Positions 52,559 to 61,391 of a stretch of 64,000 nucleotides of DNA are shown piece by piece (position 1 is the first letter of the stretch; each line of letters begins with the position of its first letter). The notes beneath the pieces are model-generated. The model was not told the DNA's origin, made no database searches, and worked only from the letters and a program-made list of their open reading frames with translations. The stretch covers positions 16,754-80,753 of the forward strand of contig JAFSCU010000016.1 of NCBI GenBank assembly GCA_017436575.1, in the 5' to 3' direction. This stretch comes from Oscillospiraceae bacterium. Lineage in GTDB: Bacteria; Bacillota; Clostridia; Oscillospirales; Ruminococcaceae. The position numbers were made by a program, and so were the translations under genes.

Positions 52559-53077
52559 CTATTCAATATTTATCCAATATCTCTGTGTCAGCACATCGTC
52601 TTCATACACTTCGTTTTCCAGCACACCGTCTGCTTTGCGGATAGTTGCAGCAGATGCCACATTGTCTTTTGCACATGTTATCAGCACCTTTTCAATGCCC
52701 ATATCTCTACATATTTCCAATGCCTGCGCCAGCATCTGTGTGGCATAGCCTTTGCGTCTTTCGCTTTTTCTTACGCTGTAACCGATGTGTCCGGCATATT
52801 CCAGAAGATAATCATTCAGTCTGTGACGGATATCTATCATACCAACTATATTGTTATCCTCATCAACACCCAGCAGCGTAGTAGATGGCACCCAGCCATC
52901 TGCCACTGTTTCTTCACAGGAATTATTCACAACATCCTTGAACCATTCGTCAAAAGTATTGTATTCCCCAAGCGAGGCAGACCCGTGTACTCTTTCTCCG
53001 TTCAATGCAAACTCTTCTCTGTAAGCCCAGATTTTATCTGCCCAGTCATAAGTTGGTTTAATCAGTTTGATTTTCAT
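52559..53077 (-). CDS. GNAT family N-acetyltransferase (RimJ/RimL-like)
   Basis: A 172-residue acetyl-CoA-dependent transferase. GNAT motif A: GHIGYSVRKSERRKGYATQMLAQALEIC with the R/K-R-x-G-Y-A pyrophosphate loop, preceded by NIVGMIDIRH and followed by VLITCAKDNVASAATIRKADGVLEN. Substrate unknown. Strong GAGGAGG ribosome binding site; single gene. Confidence 0.9.
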   Translation of the reverse strand: MKIKLIKPTYDWADKIWAYREEFALNGERVHGSASLGEYNTFDEWFKDVVNNSCEETVADGWVPSTTLLGVDEDNNIVGMIDIRHRLNDYLLEYAGHIGYSVRKSERRKGYATQMLAQALEICRDMGIEKVLITCAKDNVASAATIRKADGVLENEVYEDDVLTQRYWINIE

Positions 53078-53214
53078 ATTTCTGCCTCCTCGTTTTTGAA
53101 ATATAAACTGATTATATCACAGAATATTGATGTTACAATAGCAGGTGGAAAAGTTTGTGTTTAATCATATAAAACAGACTTGTTCTCACTGTTTTTAGTA
53201 ATTTGTTACAAACA

Positions 53215-53240
53215 AAAAGACCGCTTTTGCGGTCTTTTCT
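53215..53240 (-). terminator. Intrinsic terminator of the triple PG-binding gene
   Basis: 10-bp stem AAAAGACCGC/GCGGTCTTTT (53215-53224, 53229-53238), TTTT loop (AAAA on the minus strand), minus-strand tail TTTTTG. Confidence 0.85.
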
Positions 53241-53242
53241 TT

Positions 53243-54079
53243 TTATAGTGAGTTATTGAACCGTCTTATAATAAATGCCCAGGTGTTCCGCCCCACAATG
53301 CCGTCAGCTTTCAGATTGTATTTTGACTGGAAGTTTCTTACAACCTGTTTTGTCATATTTCCGTAGATACCGTCTACTGTAAGGGTTGGCCAGCCTGCGC
53401 CAATATAACTGTTTACAGCATTCAGATAGCTCTGTATAAATCTTACACTGTCACCCTGGCTTCCGGTATTAAGCACATATCCGGGGTACTGTGATGTAAC
53501 CGAAGTGTTGTTTTTGTCAGTTACACCTTTGGATACTGCCACTATTTTATTCCAGGTCTGCTGGCCTATAATGCCGTCAGTTTTCAGTCCGAATTGCCCC
53601 TGAAAACGACGTACGGCATTTGTCATATTTGTACCGTATCTGCCATCAGCCGATTGGTAGTTGATAGCAGTGTAAACAGGCTGTATGTTGTTCAGTCGTG
53701 TCTGCATATTCATAACCTGCCGGCCGCTGTCACCGGGGCGCAGTGGGCTGCTGGGGTATACATCGGGATCCACAGGTGTCAGACTGTTGTAATCTGCCAC
53801 AATGGAATTCCAGGTCATTGGCCCTATAATTCCATCTGCAGACAGTCCTTTCAGCCTTTGGTACTGTATAACAGTGCTTTGTGTTGCCTGACCGAATTTA
53901 CCGTCAACAGTCAGCCTTGTCAGCGAAGAGTATTTACCTGTTTTAATTGCGTTCAGATAAGACTGCATAATCGCCACATTACTGCCGTTGCTGCCTACAC
54001 GTAAAGGTGTGCCGGGATATACAGGATTTGTTGCCATAATATTTTCAGTAATATTTTCATTCACAATATCATAAATCAT
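53243..54079 (-). CDS. Protein of three peptidoglycan-binding (PG_binding_1) repeats
   Basis: A 278-residue protein built of three tandem PG_binding_1 domains and nothing else recognisable: about residues 25-95 (VAIMQSYLNAIKTG...VDGKFGQATQSTVIQYQ...GLSADGIIGPMTWNSI), 110-185 (RQVMNMQTRLNNI...DGRYGTNMTNAVRRFQ) and 205-275 (RFIQSYLNAVNSYIG...DGIYGNMTKQVVRNFQ). No signal peptide and no catalytic domain, so it may decorate spore cortex or sit in the mother cell, or be a wall-targeting fragment. ATG 54079 has GGAGG 8 nt upstream; the longer frame is rejected. Confidence 0.85.
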   Translation of the reverse strand: MIYDIVNENITENIMATNPVYPGTPLRVGSNGSNVAIMQSYLNAIKTGKYSSLTRLTVDGKFGQATQSTVIQYQRLKGLSADGIIGPMTWNSIVADYNSLTPVDPDVYPSSPLRPGDSGRQVMNMQTRLNNIQPVYTAINYQSADGRYGTNMTNAVRRFQGQFGLKTDGIIGQQTWNKIVAVSKGVTDKNNTSVTSQYPGYVLNTGSQGDSVRFIQSYLNAVNSYIGAGWPTLTVDGIYGNMTKQVVRNFQSKYNLKADGIVGRNTWAFIIRRFNNSL

Positions 54080-54205
54080 ATAAAATACCTCCTGTGCAGT
54101 TATGGTATTCATAAAGACAGGGAAGTGTGAATAAAGAACAGCAAAAGAAAATTGTAGGGAATAGGGTGAGTTGTTTTTTTAAAATACAGAAAAATATTGT
54201 AAACA

Positions 54206-54235
54206 AAAAGACACTGCACAGGCAGTGTCTTTTAT
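54206..54235 (-). terminator. Intrinsic terminator of pyk
   Basis: Perfect 12-bp stem AAAAGACACTGC/GCAGTGTCTTTT (54206-54217, 54222-54233), ACAG loop. Confidence 0.9.
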
Positions 54236-54249
54236 AGTCAGTTATTGGA

Positions 54250-55695
54250 TTACAGTTTCAGGTGACCAAGGCTGATTTTGCCAACAGTCTGAACTTTCAG
54301 AATGTTTGTAGAACCTGATACGCCTACAGGTACACCGGCAGTTACAACTACTGTCTGGCCTTCTTCCAGCAGTTTTTCTTTGATAGCTGCTGCGATAGAC
54401 AGGTCAATCAGTTCGTCAGTGCTTCTAACTGTGCTCATCAGTACAGGTGTTACACCCCAGGACAGTGCCAGGTGGCGTGCTGCCTGTTCAGTATCTGTAC
54501 AACCGATGATTGGCAGACCAGGGCGATATTTGGAAATATTTCTTGCTGTATAACCGGACTGTGTTACAGTAACAATAGCATCAGCACCGATATCCATAGA
54601 AATTGAACATGCAGAATGTGCAACAGCGTCTGTTACTGTCAGGCCTGTGCCATAGTCTCTTGCGCGCAGTTCAGCGTTATAGTCAATGTTGTCTTCTGTT
54701 GCTATAGCGATTGCTGCCATTGTTTTTACAGCTTCAACAGGGTATTTACCTGCAGCTGTTTCACCGGACAGCATAATTGCAGATGTACCGTCGTAGATAG
54801 CGTTTGCAACGTCTGTTACTTCAGCTCTTGTTGGACGTGGTTTTTCAATCATTGAATCCAGCATCTGTGTTGCTGTGATAGCAGGTTTACCGCTGTTGAA
54901 ACATTTGTGAATGATTTCTTTCTGCAGTCTTGGAATTTCCATAAATGGAATTTCAACACCCATATCACCACGGGCAACCATGATAGCATCTACAACTTCC
55001 AGAATTTCATCCAGTTTTTCTACGCCTTCTGCATTTTCCAGCTTGGCGATAATTCTCATATCTGTGCAGCCGTGTTCTTCCAGAATCTTTCTTACTTCCA
55101 GAACGTCTTCCTTACATCTTGTAAAGGACAGTGCAATAAAGTCAAAGCCGTTTTCGATACCGAAAATAATATCGTTTCTGTCTTTTTCGCTTACAAAAGG
55201 CATAGACAGTTTTACATCAGGTACATTGATACCTTTGTTGTTGGACAGTTTGCCGCCGTTCATGATTTTAACAACAACTTCTTCGCCGTTGATTTCTTCA
55301 ACGATGGATTCAATCAGACCATCATCAAACAGAACTCTTGTGCCAACCACAACATCTCTTGGGAAATCTTTGTATCTTACATGTGCTTTTTCTTTTGTAC
55401 CTTCGATTTCTTCAGTTGTCAGTGTGAATCTGTCGCCTTCGTTCAGATAAATAGGGCCATCTTTAAACAAACCTACACGGATTTCAGGGCCTTTTGTATC
55501 CAGCATTGTTGCAACCCACAGGCCCAGTTCTGTTCTGCATCTCTGCACCATTTTCAGTCTGTCCAGATGTTCCTGGTGTGTACCGTGAGAGAAGTTGAAA
55601 CGTGCAACGTTCATACCTTCTTTCATCAGTTTTTTCATAATAATTGGATCATCTGTGGAAGGACCAAGTGTACAGATAATTTTAGTCTTTCTCAT
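54250..55695 (-). CDS. pyk: Pyruvate kinase
   Basis: A 481-residue glycolytic enzyme making pyruvate and ATP from phosphoenolpyruvate. Motifs: KIICTLGPSTDDP, MNVARFNFSHGTHQEHL, DTKGPEIRVG, IIAKLENAEGVEKLDEIL with the catalytic Lys, IMVARGDMGVEIPFMEIP and the K+/Mg2+ region ITATQMLDSMIEKPRPTRAEVTDVANA. It lacks the C-terminal PEP-utiliser-like domain present in bacilli. ATG 55695 (MRKTKIICTLG) follows GGGGGAA and matches family starts; the frame to 55875 adds a spurious 60 residues. Confidence 0.97.
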   Translation of the reverse strand: MRKTKIICTLGPSTDDPIIMKKLMKEGMNVARFNFSHGTHQEHLDRLKMVQRCRTELGLWVATMLDTKGPEIRVGLFKDGPIYLNEGDRFTLTTEEIEGTKEKAHVRYKDFPRDVVVGTRVLFDDGLIESIVEEINGEEVVVKIMNGGKLSNNKGINVPDVKLSMPFVSEKDRNDIIFGIENGFDFIALSFTRCKEDVLEVRKILEEHGCTDMRIIAKLENAEGVEKLDEILEVVDAIMVARGDMGVEIPFMEIPRLQKEIIHKCFNSGKPAITATQMLDSMIEKPRPTRAEVTDVANAIYDGTSAIMLSGETAAGKYPVEAVKTMAAIAIATEDNIDYNAELRARDYGTGLTVTDAVAHSACSISMDIGADAIVTVTQSGYTARNISKYRPGLPIIGCTDTEQAARHLALSWGVTPVLMSTVRSTDELIDLSIAAAIKEKLLEEGQTVVVTAGVPVGVSGSTNILKVQTVGKISLGHLKL

Positions 55696-55946
55696 AATAA
55701 TTCCCCCTAATGTATACAAAACAATTTTAGATTGTTTAATTAATAACAAACTATTTGTATCTATTATAACTGTATTTATTTTATTCTTCCATAGAAAATA
55801 GTTGTAAAAAGTGGAAAATATGTACTTTTCACTCATAAATTCTTCCAAAATTTGTGTTAAATAGATACTATGCAAAATAGCTAAAAAGTTGTATAATAAA
55901 ATTAAATATGCACAGCAATTTTAATAAACATATAAGGAGAATTACA

Positions 55947-57125
55947 ATGAGCAAAAGAGTATTCCTGATTGTTCTGGACAGCTTTGGTATAGGTAAAGCA
56001 CCAGATGCTGCCAAGTTTGGCGATGAAGGCAGTGACACACTTCTTTCTATATCCAAAAGCCCTAATTTCAGCATGCCTGTAATGGGCAGTCTGGGCTTCT
56101 TTAACATAGATGATGTTGAAGCAGGTGAAAAAGCAGAATCACCAAAAGCCAGTTATGCCAGAATTATCGAAGCTTCAAACGGCAAAGATACAACTATCGG
56201 TCACTGGGAAATTTCCGGTGTAGAAAGAGATAAACCACTGCCTGTTTATCCAAATGGTTTCCCTGCAGATGTAGTGGAAAAATATGAAAAAATGACAGGC
56301 CGCAAAGTTCTGTGTAACATGCCATATTCCGGCACACAGGTTCTGGATGATTATGGTGAAGAACATATGAAAACTGGTGACCTGATTGTTTACACATCAG
56401 CTGACTCTGTTTTCCAGGTTGCAGCACACGAAGAAATCGTTTCAGTTGAACAGCTGTACGAATACTGCCAGATGGCCCGTGATATGTTGACAGAATCAGG
56501 TGAACACGCTGTTGGCCGTGTTATTGCACGTCCATTTGTTGGCACAGGCAAAGGCGCATTCACAAGAACCAAAAACCGCCATGACTATTCACTGAAACCA
56601 CCTAAGAAAACTGTTCTGGACTATCTGGAAGCAGCAGGCAAAGACGTTATTGGCGTTGGCAAAATTTACGATATTTTTGACGGTGACGGTGTAACAGAAA
56701 AAATCAAAACAGCAAACAACACAGAAGGTATGAATGTTACTATTGACCTGGCAAAAAGAGATTTCGACGGTCTGGCATTTATCAACCTGGTTGACTTTGA
56801 TATGGTTTATGGTCACAGAAACAATGTTGATGGCTACGCACAGGCTGCAACAGACTTTGACAAACAGTTGGCTGACCTGCTGCCACTGCTGAAAGAAGAC
56901 GATATCCTGATGATTACAGCTGACCACGGCTGTGACCCTGGTACACCATCTACAGACCATTCAAGAGAATGTGTGCCACTTATTGTTTATGGCAAAAAAA
57001 TCAAAGAAGGTTACAACATCGGTACAATCAAATCTTATGCACATATCGGTGCAACAGTTGCAGATTATCTGGGTGTTGAAGCAGATCTTGACGCACCAAG
57101 CCTTCTGCCACAGCTGCTTAAATAA
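55947..57125 (+). CDS. deoB: Phosphopentomutase
   Basis: A 392-residue Mn-dependent enzyme of the alkaline-phosphatase superfamily converting (deoxy)ribose 1-phosphate to 5-phosphate in nucleoside catabolism. Motifs: VFLIVLDSFGIGKAPDA, the phosphoacceptor region NGKDTTIGHWEISG, LVDFDMVYGHRN, LMITADHGCDP and STDHSRECVPL. Start set at ATG 55947 with AAGGAG; the frame from 55908 has no ribosome binding site. Divergent from pyk across ~250 nt of AT-rich sequence. Confidence 0.97.
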   Translation: MSKRVFLIVLDSFGIGKAPDAAKFGDEGSDTLLSISKSPNFSMPVMGSLGFFNIDDVEAGEKAESPKASYARIIEASNGKDTTIGHWEISGVERDKPLPVYPNGFPADVVEKYEKMTGRKVLCNMPYSGTQVLDDYGEEHMKTGDLIVYTSADSVFQVAAHEEIVSVEQLYEYCQMARDMLTESGEHAVGRVIARPFVGTGKGAFTRTKNRHDYSLKPPKKTVLDYLEAAGKDVIGVGKIYDIFDGDGVTEKIKTANNTEGMNVTIDLAKRDFDGLAFINLVDFDMVYGHRNNVDGYAQAATDFDKQLADLLPLLKEDDILMITADHGCDPGTPSTDHSRECVPLIVYGKKIKEGYNIGTIKSYAHIGATVADYLGVEADLDAPSLLPQLLK

Positions 57126-57135
57126 TTTTTAAAAC

Positions 57136-57163
57136 AAACAGGGGAGAAATCCCCTGTTTTTGT
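57136..57163 (+). terminator. Intrinsic terminator of deoB
   Basis: 9-bp stem AAACAGGGG/CCCCTGTTT (57136-57144, 57151-57159), T5 tail. Confidence 0.9.
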
Positions 57164-57229
57164 TGCCTGATTATTTATATTATGCTAAAATAGGTCTGCA
57201 AAATACATTATGCAACGGAGATTAAGATT

Positions 57230-57892
57230 ATGAGATATGCTATTTTTGATTTGGACGGTACATTGGTAGAGTCTATGATTTATTGGAGAGGCTTTGAAAA
57301 AGCTTTTCTTCTGGAAAATGGTATAAAAGAAGAAAATATAAAAAAATTGTCAAAAGAACAGTGGATAGGCAGTGACTGGATTGAAGTGCTGTGTGAATTT
57401 TTCAATAAGGAATATGGTTTCGAGCTTACACCGGAAAAATTCCACCAGTGGGGTATCAATTTTATGATGCGTAAATACGCAGAAGATGTTCAGTTCAAAC
57501 CAGGCGCAAAACAGTTATTGGATAAGTTCCTTTCAGAAGGTGTAAAAATGTGTATCTGTTCATCTACAGACAGAGCTATTATGGAACCACTGCTGCAGAG
57601 ATTTAACCTGGACAGATATTTCCAGTTTACAATTCATTGCCGCCAGTTTGGTATGGAAAAGAACAATCCGGAAATATTTATGCACTGTATGAGAGAACTT
57701 GGTGCAGAAAAACCATCAGAAGTAGCTGTTTTTGAAGATGCGTTATATTCTGCATCCACAGCAAAAGCAGCAGGTTTTTACACAGTAGCTATGTATGATG
57801 TGACTGAAAAAGGTGAAAAACAGCTGAAAGAACTTGCGGACCAGTATGTTACAGACTATGCGCAGCTGGATTATTCAAAATTACCTGAATAA
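57230..57892 (+). CDS. HAD-superfamily hydrolase (beta-phosphoglucomutase-like)
   Basis: A 220-residue phosphatase or mutase. HAD motif I YAIFDLDGTLVESM (D-x-D), cap domain of helices, motif II CICSSTDRA, motif III Lys in GMEKNNPEIF and motif IV AVFEDALYSASTAKAAG. Belongs to the subfamily of beta-phosphoglucomutase/YcjU-like proteins; substrate unknown. ACGGAGATTA ribosome binding site; follows deoB but has its own promoter region. Confidence 0.9.
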   Translation: MRYAIFDLDGTLVESMIYWRGFEKAFLLENGIKEENIKKLSKEQWIGSDWIEVLCEFFNKEYGFELTPEKFHQWGINFMMRKYAEDVQFKPGAKQLLDKFLSEGVKMCICSSTDRAIMEPLLQRFNLDRYFQFTIHCRQFGMEKNNPEIFMHCMRELGAEKPSEVAVFEDALYSASTAKAAGFYTVAMYDVTEKGEKQLKELADQYVTDYAQLDYSKLPE

Positions 57893-57960
57893 GTGTTGTA
57901 AAGCGTATCAGCTTTACATACAATACTGATGACAAGGTTATTTTAATAAAATAATAATAA

Positions 57961-58003
57961 GCAGAGTATTGATTTAAAAATCAAATACTCTGCTTTGTTT
58001 TAT
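57961..58003. terminator. Intrinsic terminator between convergent genes
   Basis: Stem GCAGAGTAT/ATACTCTGC (57961-57969, 57985-57993) with further A/T pairs inside and a T-rich tail. Confidence 0.8.
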
Positions 58004-58018
58004 AAGAAAAACAATGTT

Positions 58019-58399
58019 TTACATAATGATTATATCATAACCGCGTTTGGAAAATACGCCCAGAGCAATTTCGTTTTTCTTTGGCACGAAAGCCTGGCGT
58101 CTGTGCTCTGGAAAATGCTCATCAATAAAGTCAAACACCTGTGGTGCAACCTTCATTTTCTGGAACCGTGGTTTGATATAAAGCTGATGAATAATGAACT
58201 CCTCTTCTGTAACATGTGCCAGACAGTAGCCCAGATATTCACCGGCATGCAGTACAGCAATGCCACATTCATCCTGACTGCCGTCAACTATTTCATCAAA
58301 TAGAACATCAAAATCCTCTTTGTTGAAATCTTCACCCAAAAAGTCAGCTGCCAGCAGGGAAATTTCTTTTTTATCTTCTGCTTCAAAAAATCTTATCAT
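58019..58399 (-). CDS. Short GNAT-like acetyltransferase
   Basis: A 126-residue protein with GNAT layout: FFEAEDKKEISLLAADFLGED, DECGIAVLHAGEYLGYCLAH (strand pair before motif A), EEFIIHQLYIKPRFQKMKVAPQVFDFID as motif A with an altered pyrophosphate loop (RFQKMKVA instead of R-x-x-G-x-G/A) and a C-terminal RGYDIIIM. Shorter than most GNATs, so it may be a degenerate member. Ends 9 nt after the start region of the amidohydrolase gene, with which it is probably co-transcribed. Confidence 0.7.
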   Translation of the reverse strand: MIRFFEAEDKKEISLLAADFLGEDFNKEDFDVLFDEIVDGSQDECGIAVLHAGEYLGYCLAHVTEEEFIIHQLYIKPRFQKMKVAPQVFDFIDEHFPEHRRQAFVPKKNEIALGVFSKRGYDIIIM

Positions 58400-58408
58400 A
58401 ACAACCTC

Positions 58409-59695
58409 TTAAAAATACAGTTTAGTTACACCTCTGCCTCTTGCATAAATTTCTTTTGCACAGGCTGAAGCATTGGTGATGATTTCTTTTTCGTCAAAGG
58501 CAAGTTTACCGTTTCTCTTTACAAATTTGCCATCAATCATAACATCTGTAATATTCACACTTGGCACTGCAGAATAGATAATTGCAGCCAATGGATTGTA
58601 AACAGGTGCAGTGGAAACTGTGTTCAGGTCAAAGATATTCAGGTCGGCAGCATAGCCCACAGCCAGCTTACCGCTGTTGAAATTCAGATATTTATGACCT
58701 GCCATCAGATACTGCCACATTTCTTTCAATGTAAAATCTTCAGCATTGTCATACCATTTGCCCAACAAAGCAAACATTCTTATCTGTTCCAGAACATCAA
58801 TACTGTTTGAAGATGCAGAACCATCGTTGCCGGCAGCAATGTTTATCTGTTTTCTGTATTTCCACAGACCACCATCGCCCATACCAAGTTTGGTGTATGT
58901 TTTTGGGGAAACCGCAAACACTACATCATCATTCAGGTATTTCAGGTCGTTTTCTTCTACCCAAAGGCCGTGGCCTACGATGCAAGGCAGAGAGAAACCA
59001 CCGGCTTCATTTACTACATCAAATGGTGTTTTGCCACCATGCAGTTCTTTGCTGGCATCAACCTGTGCTTTTGTTTCACTTATATGCAGATGAATACCCA
59101 CACCCAGTTCTTTTGCTTTGTCGATAACTTCTTTCAGCACTTCAGGAGAGCACATGTAAGGGGAGTGAGGTCCCATTCTTGGGTTTACCAATGCATCGTT
59201 TTTGTAATCTTCACAGAATTTTGTGGCCAATGCCAGTTCTTCGCTGCAGTCGCCGCCAAAACCGAAGATTGTCCAGGCAATGTCACCTTTGATACCTGTT
59301 TCCTGGCAGGCCTGTGCAATAAGATGGCCTTTGAAATAATGGTCAGCAAAGGCAGTGATACCATTGTTTATCATTTCAGCACAGGCAAGTTTTGCACCCC
59401 AGTAGATATCTTCATCTTGCATTTTGCTTTCATAAGGCCACAGTTCCTTGTTGAACCAGTCATCAATATGCACATCTTCTGCAATGCCTTTGAAAATGTT
59501 CATAGGGCTGTGGTTGTGCATTGATGCAAAACCCGGAGTGATAAATCTGTCTGTACAGTCTATTGTTTCAGCATCATCACAGCACAGATTTTCCCCGATT
59601 TCTGCAATTTTGCCGTCAACTACCAACAGGTCCTGATTTGTCAGCACGTCACCCAGTTCGTTGATAAGGTTAGCGTTTTTAAATAAAGTTTTCAT
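58409..59695 (-). CDS. Amidohydrolase of the MTA/SAH deaminase family (SsnA/MtaD-like)
   Basis: A 428-residue TIM-barrel metal amidohydrolase. Motifs in order: FASMHNHSPMNIFKG (HxH), GPHSPYMCS and GIHLHISET (metal His), IVGHGLW and AAGNDGSASSNSID with the catalytic Asp. These match 5'-methylthioadenosine/S-adenosylhomocysteine deaminases, although SsnA-type chlorohydrolases share them. The canonical GTDGxASNN motif reads GNDGSASSN. Strong GGAGGTTT ribosome binding site. Co-oriented with a YdcF gene upstream and a small GNAT downstream. Confidence 0.87.
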   Translation of the reverse strand: MKTLFKNANLINELGDVLTNQDLLVVDGKIAEIGENLCCDDAETIDCTDRFITPGFASMHNHSPMNIFKGIAEDVHIDDWFNKELWPYESKMQDEDIYWGAKLACAEMINNGITAFADHYFKGHLIAQACQETGIKGDIAWTIFGFGGDCSEELALATKFCEDYKNDALVNPRMGPHSPYMCSPEVLKEVIDKAKELGVGIHLHISETKAQVDASKELHGGKTPFDVVNEAGGFSLPCIVGHGLWVEENDLKYLNDDVVFAVSPKTYTKLGMGDGGLWKYRKQINIAAGNDGSASSNSIDVLEQIRMFALLGKWYDNAEDFTLKEMWQYLMAGHKYLNFNSGKLAVGYAADLNIFDLNTVSTAPVYNPLAAIIYSAVPSVNITDVMIDGKFVKRNGKLAFDEKEIITNASACAKEIYARGRGVTKLYF

Positions 59696-59709
59696 ATTTT
59701 AAACCTCCA

Positions 59710-60453
59710 TTAATATTTAAAATATAACTGTGCTGCTACAGCACATACTTCTCTTATTACAGCCGGAAGAAACACAGCCCGGTCTGTTTTTACACTCAAT
59801 GCCGTAATATTTTCAAACCCTGCCTGCTTTGCGTACTGACTGCCGCGGAAAATATGGAAAGAGTTTGTTACAAAACATATATTTTTCTCGCACAATCCCA
59901 TATTTTTCAGCAGTTTCAGGGAATATTCAAAATTTTCTTTGGTGCTGGTAGCTTTTTCGTCCACAAGAATACGGCTGGCATCAATTCCGTTTTCAACCAG
60001 ATATTTCTTCATGGCTGCGGCTTCTGTCATATTGTCAAAACGGCTTACTGCACCTGTCACTACCACAAAGCAGTCTGGGTTTTGCCTGCAGTATTCCACA
60101 CAGCCTTTCAGTCTGTTTTCCAGTGTATGGCTTGGGGTACCGTCGCTGTTCAGTCCACAGCCCAGTACAATAATGGCATCTTCGCTGTAATTCACAGTTG
60201 TTCTTGCAAAAGACAATACATAAGCGGAAAGAAACATAAAACACACCAAACCAAACACAACAATGTATTTCAGATACATGCCGATACCGCTTTTGGTAAT
60301 ATCATACCAGAAATCAAAATATCTTGCTACTGCAAAAGCAATAACAGATATGCCAAACATCATAGCCAGCCCCAGAGTGAAACTGCGCCTGCCTATCAGC
60401 ACTATGGTGTTAGCCATAAAAATCATTGAAATTATATATAAAAAGGTACGCAA
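59710..60453 (-). CDS. YdcF/ElyC (DUF218) family membrane protein
   Basis: A 247-residue protein with three or four N-terminal helices (~3-90, MIFMANTIVLIG..., YLKYIVVFGLVCFMFLSAYVLSF) and a DUF218 domain: EDAIIVLGCGLNSDGTPSHTL, VVVTGAVSRFDNMTEAAAMKKYLVENGIDASRILVDEKATSTKENF and FVTNSFHIFRG. Relatives (ElyC, SanA, YdcF) affect envelope integrity and lipid carrier homeostasis. TTG start with AAAAGGAGTAAA ribosome binding site. It precedes the amidohydrolase gene on the same strand by 14 nt. Confidence 0.88.
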   Translation of the reverse strand: MRTFLYIISMIFMANTIVLIGRRSFTLGLAMMFGISVIAFAVARYFDFWYDITKSGIGMYLKYIVVFGLVCFMFLSAYVLSFARTTVNYSEDAIIVLGCGLNSDGTPSHTLENRLKGCVEYCRQNPDCFVVVTGAVSRFDNMTEAAAMKKYLVENGIDASRILVDEKATSTKENFEYSLKLLKNMGLCEKNICFVTNSFHIFRGSQYAKQAGFENITALSVKTDRAVFLPAVIREVCAVAAQLYFKY

Positions 60454-60603
60454 TATTTACTCCTTTTAAATCGTATAATATATTGAATTTGATTCTTAAT
60501 TTTTTCTTAATTTTCACATTTGATTGTACCACATAAATTGAATTGTGTCATCACCTGTGATATACTAAATACAACATTTGACATTGACTTTAAAGGTGAA
60601 AAA

Positions 60604-61374
60604 ATGATAAAAGTAGAAAATTTACGCAAAGTCTATAAAGTCGGTGGGGAAAAGGTTGTGGCGCTGAACAATATCAGCCTGCATATTGAAAAAGGAGAAT
60701 TCTGCTGTATAGTTGGTACTTCAGGCAGTGGTAAATCCACTTTGCTTAATCAGCTTGCCGGCTTGGAAAAGCCTACAAAAGGCAAGGTGAAAATAAATGG
60801 TCAGTTGGTCAGCAAAATGACAGAAAAAGAACTGGCCGCATTCCGACAGAACAACATAGGCTTCATTTTTCAGTCATATAATCTTTTACCTACACTTACC
60901 GCAGTGGAAAATGTGGCGTTCCCACTGCTTTTCCGCGGTGAAGACAGAGCTATCAGGGAAAAGAAAGCAAAGAAAATACTGAAAGATATGGGGCTGGGGG
61001 AAAGAATGAACCATAAACCTGGTGAAATGTCTGGTGGTCAGCAACAGCGTGTTGGTATAGCCCGTGCGTTTGTAGGCAGACCAAAGGTTATTTTTGCTGA
61101 CGAGCCAACAGGTAACCTGGACAGTGCAACAACAGAACAGGTTATGAAAATGTTGCTGGAAATATCGCAACAAAACAACATTACTTTTGTAATGGTAACC
61201 CATGACCCTGAACTGGCAAAACTGGCACCAAGGGTTATCACCCTGAAAGATGGTCAGGTTGTCAGTGATATGCGCAATGGCGTAAGCCTGCTGGAAGAGG
61301 ATATGCTTATTTCACAGCAGCGGTCACAGGAAGAAAATCAAACAGCCATTCAGCTTCGGGCAGAACGGCAATAA
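60604..61374 (+). CDS. ABC transporter ATP-binding protein (MacB/LolD type)
   Basis: A 256-residue ATPase: Walker A CIVGTSGSGKST, Q-loop GFIFQSYNLLPTLTAVENVAFPLLFRG, signature MSGGQQQRVGIARAFV, Walker B VIFADEPTGNLDSAT and H-loop VMVTHDPEL. The VENVAFPL and GNLD segments are typical of LolD/MacB-type exporters, which act as mechanotransducers rather than classic permeases. Start set at ATG 60604 with AAAGGTGAA; the longer frame from 60520 lacks a ribosome binding site. First gene of an operon with a Pro/Thr-rich surface protein and a MacB/FtsX permease. Confidence 0.95.
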   Translation: MIKVENLRKVYKVGGEKVVALNNISLHIEKGEFCCIVGTSGSGKSTLLNQLAGLEKPTKGKVKINGQLVSKMTEKELAAFRQNNIGFIFQSYNLLPTLTAVENVAFPLLFRGEDRAIREKKAKKILKDMGLGERMNHKPGEMSGGQQQRVGIARAFVGRPKVIFADEPTGNLDSATTEQVMKMLLEISQQNNITFVMVTHDPELAKLAPRVITLKDGQVVSDMRNGVSLLEEDMLISQQRSQEENQTAIQLRAERQ

Positions 61375-61391
61375 CTGTAAAGGATAGAATT

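Noticed and set aside
55696-55875. 60-residue N-terminal extension of pyruvate kinase
   Set aside because: The internal ATG matches the family start and has GGGGGAA upstream; the extension reads AT-rich intergenic sequence.
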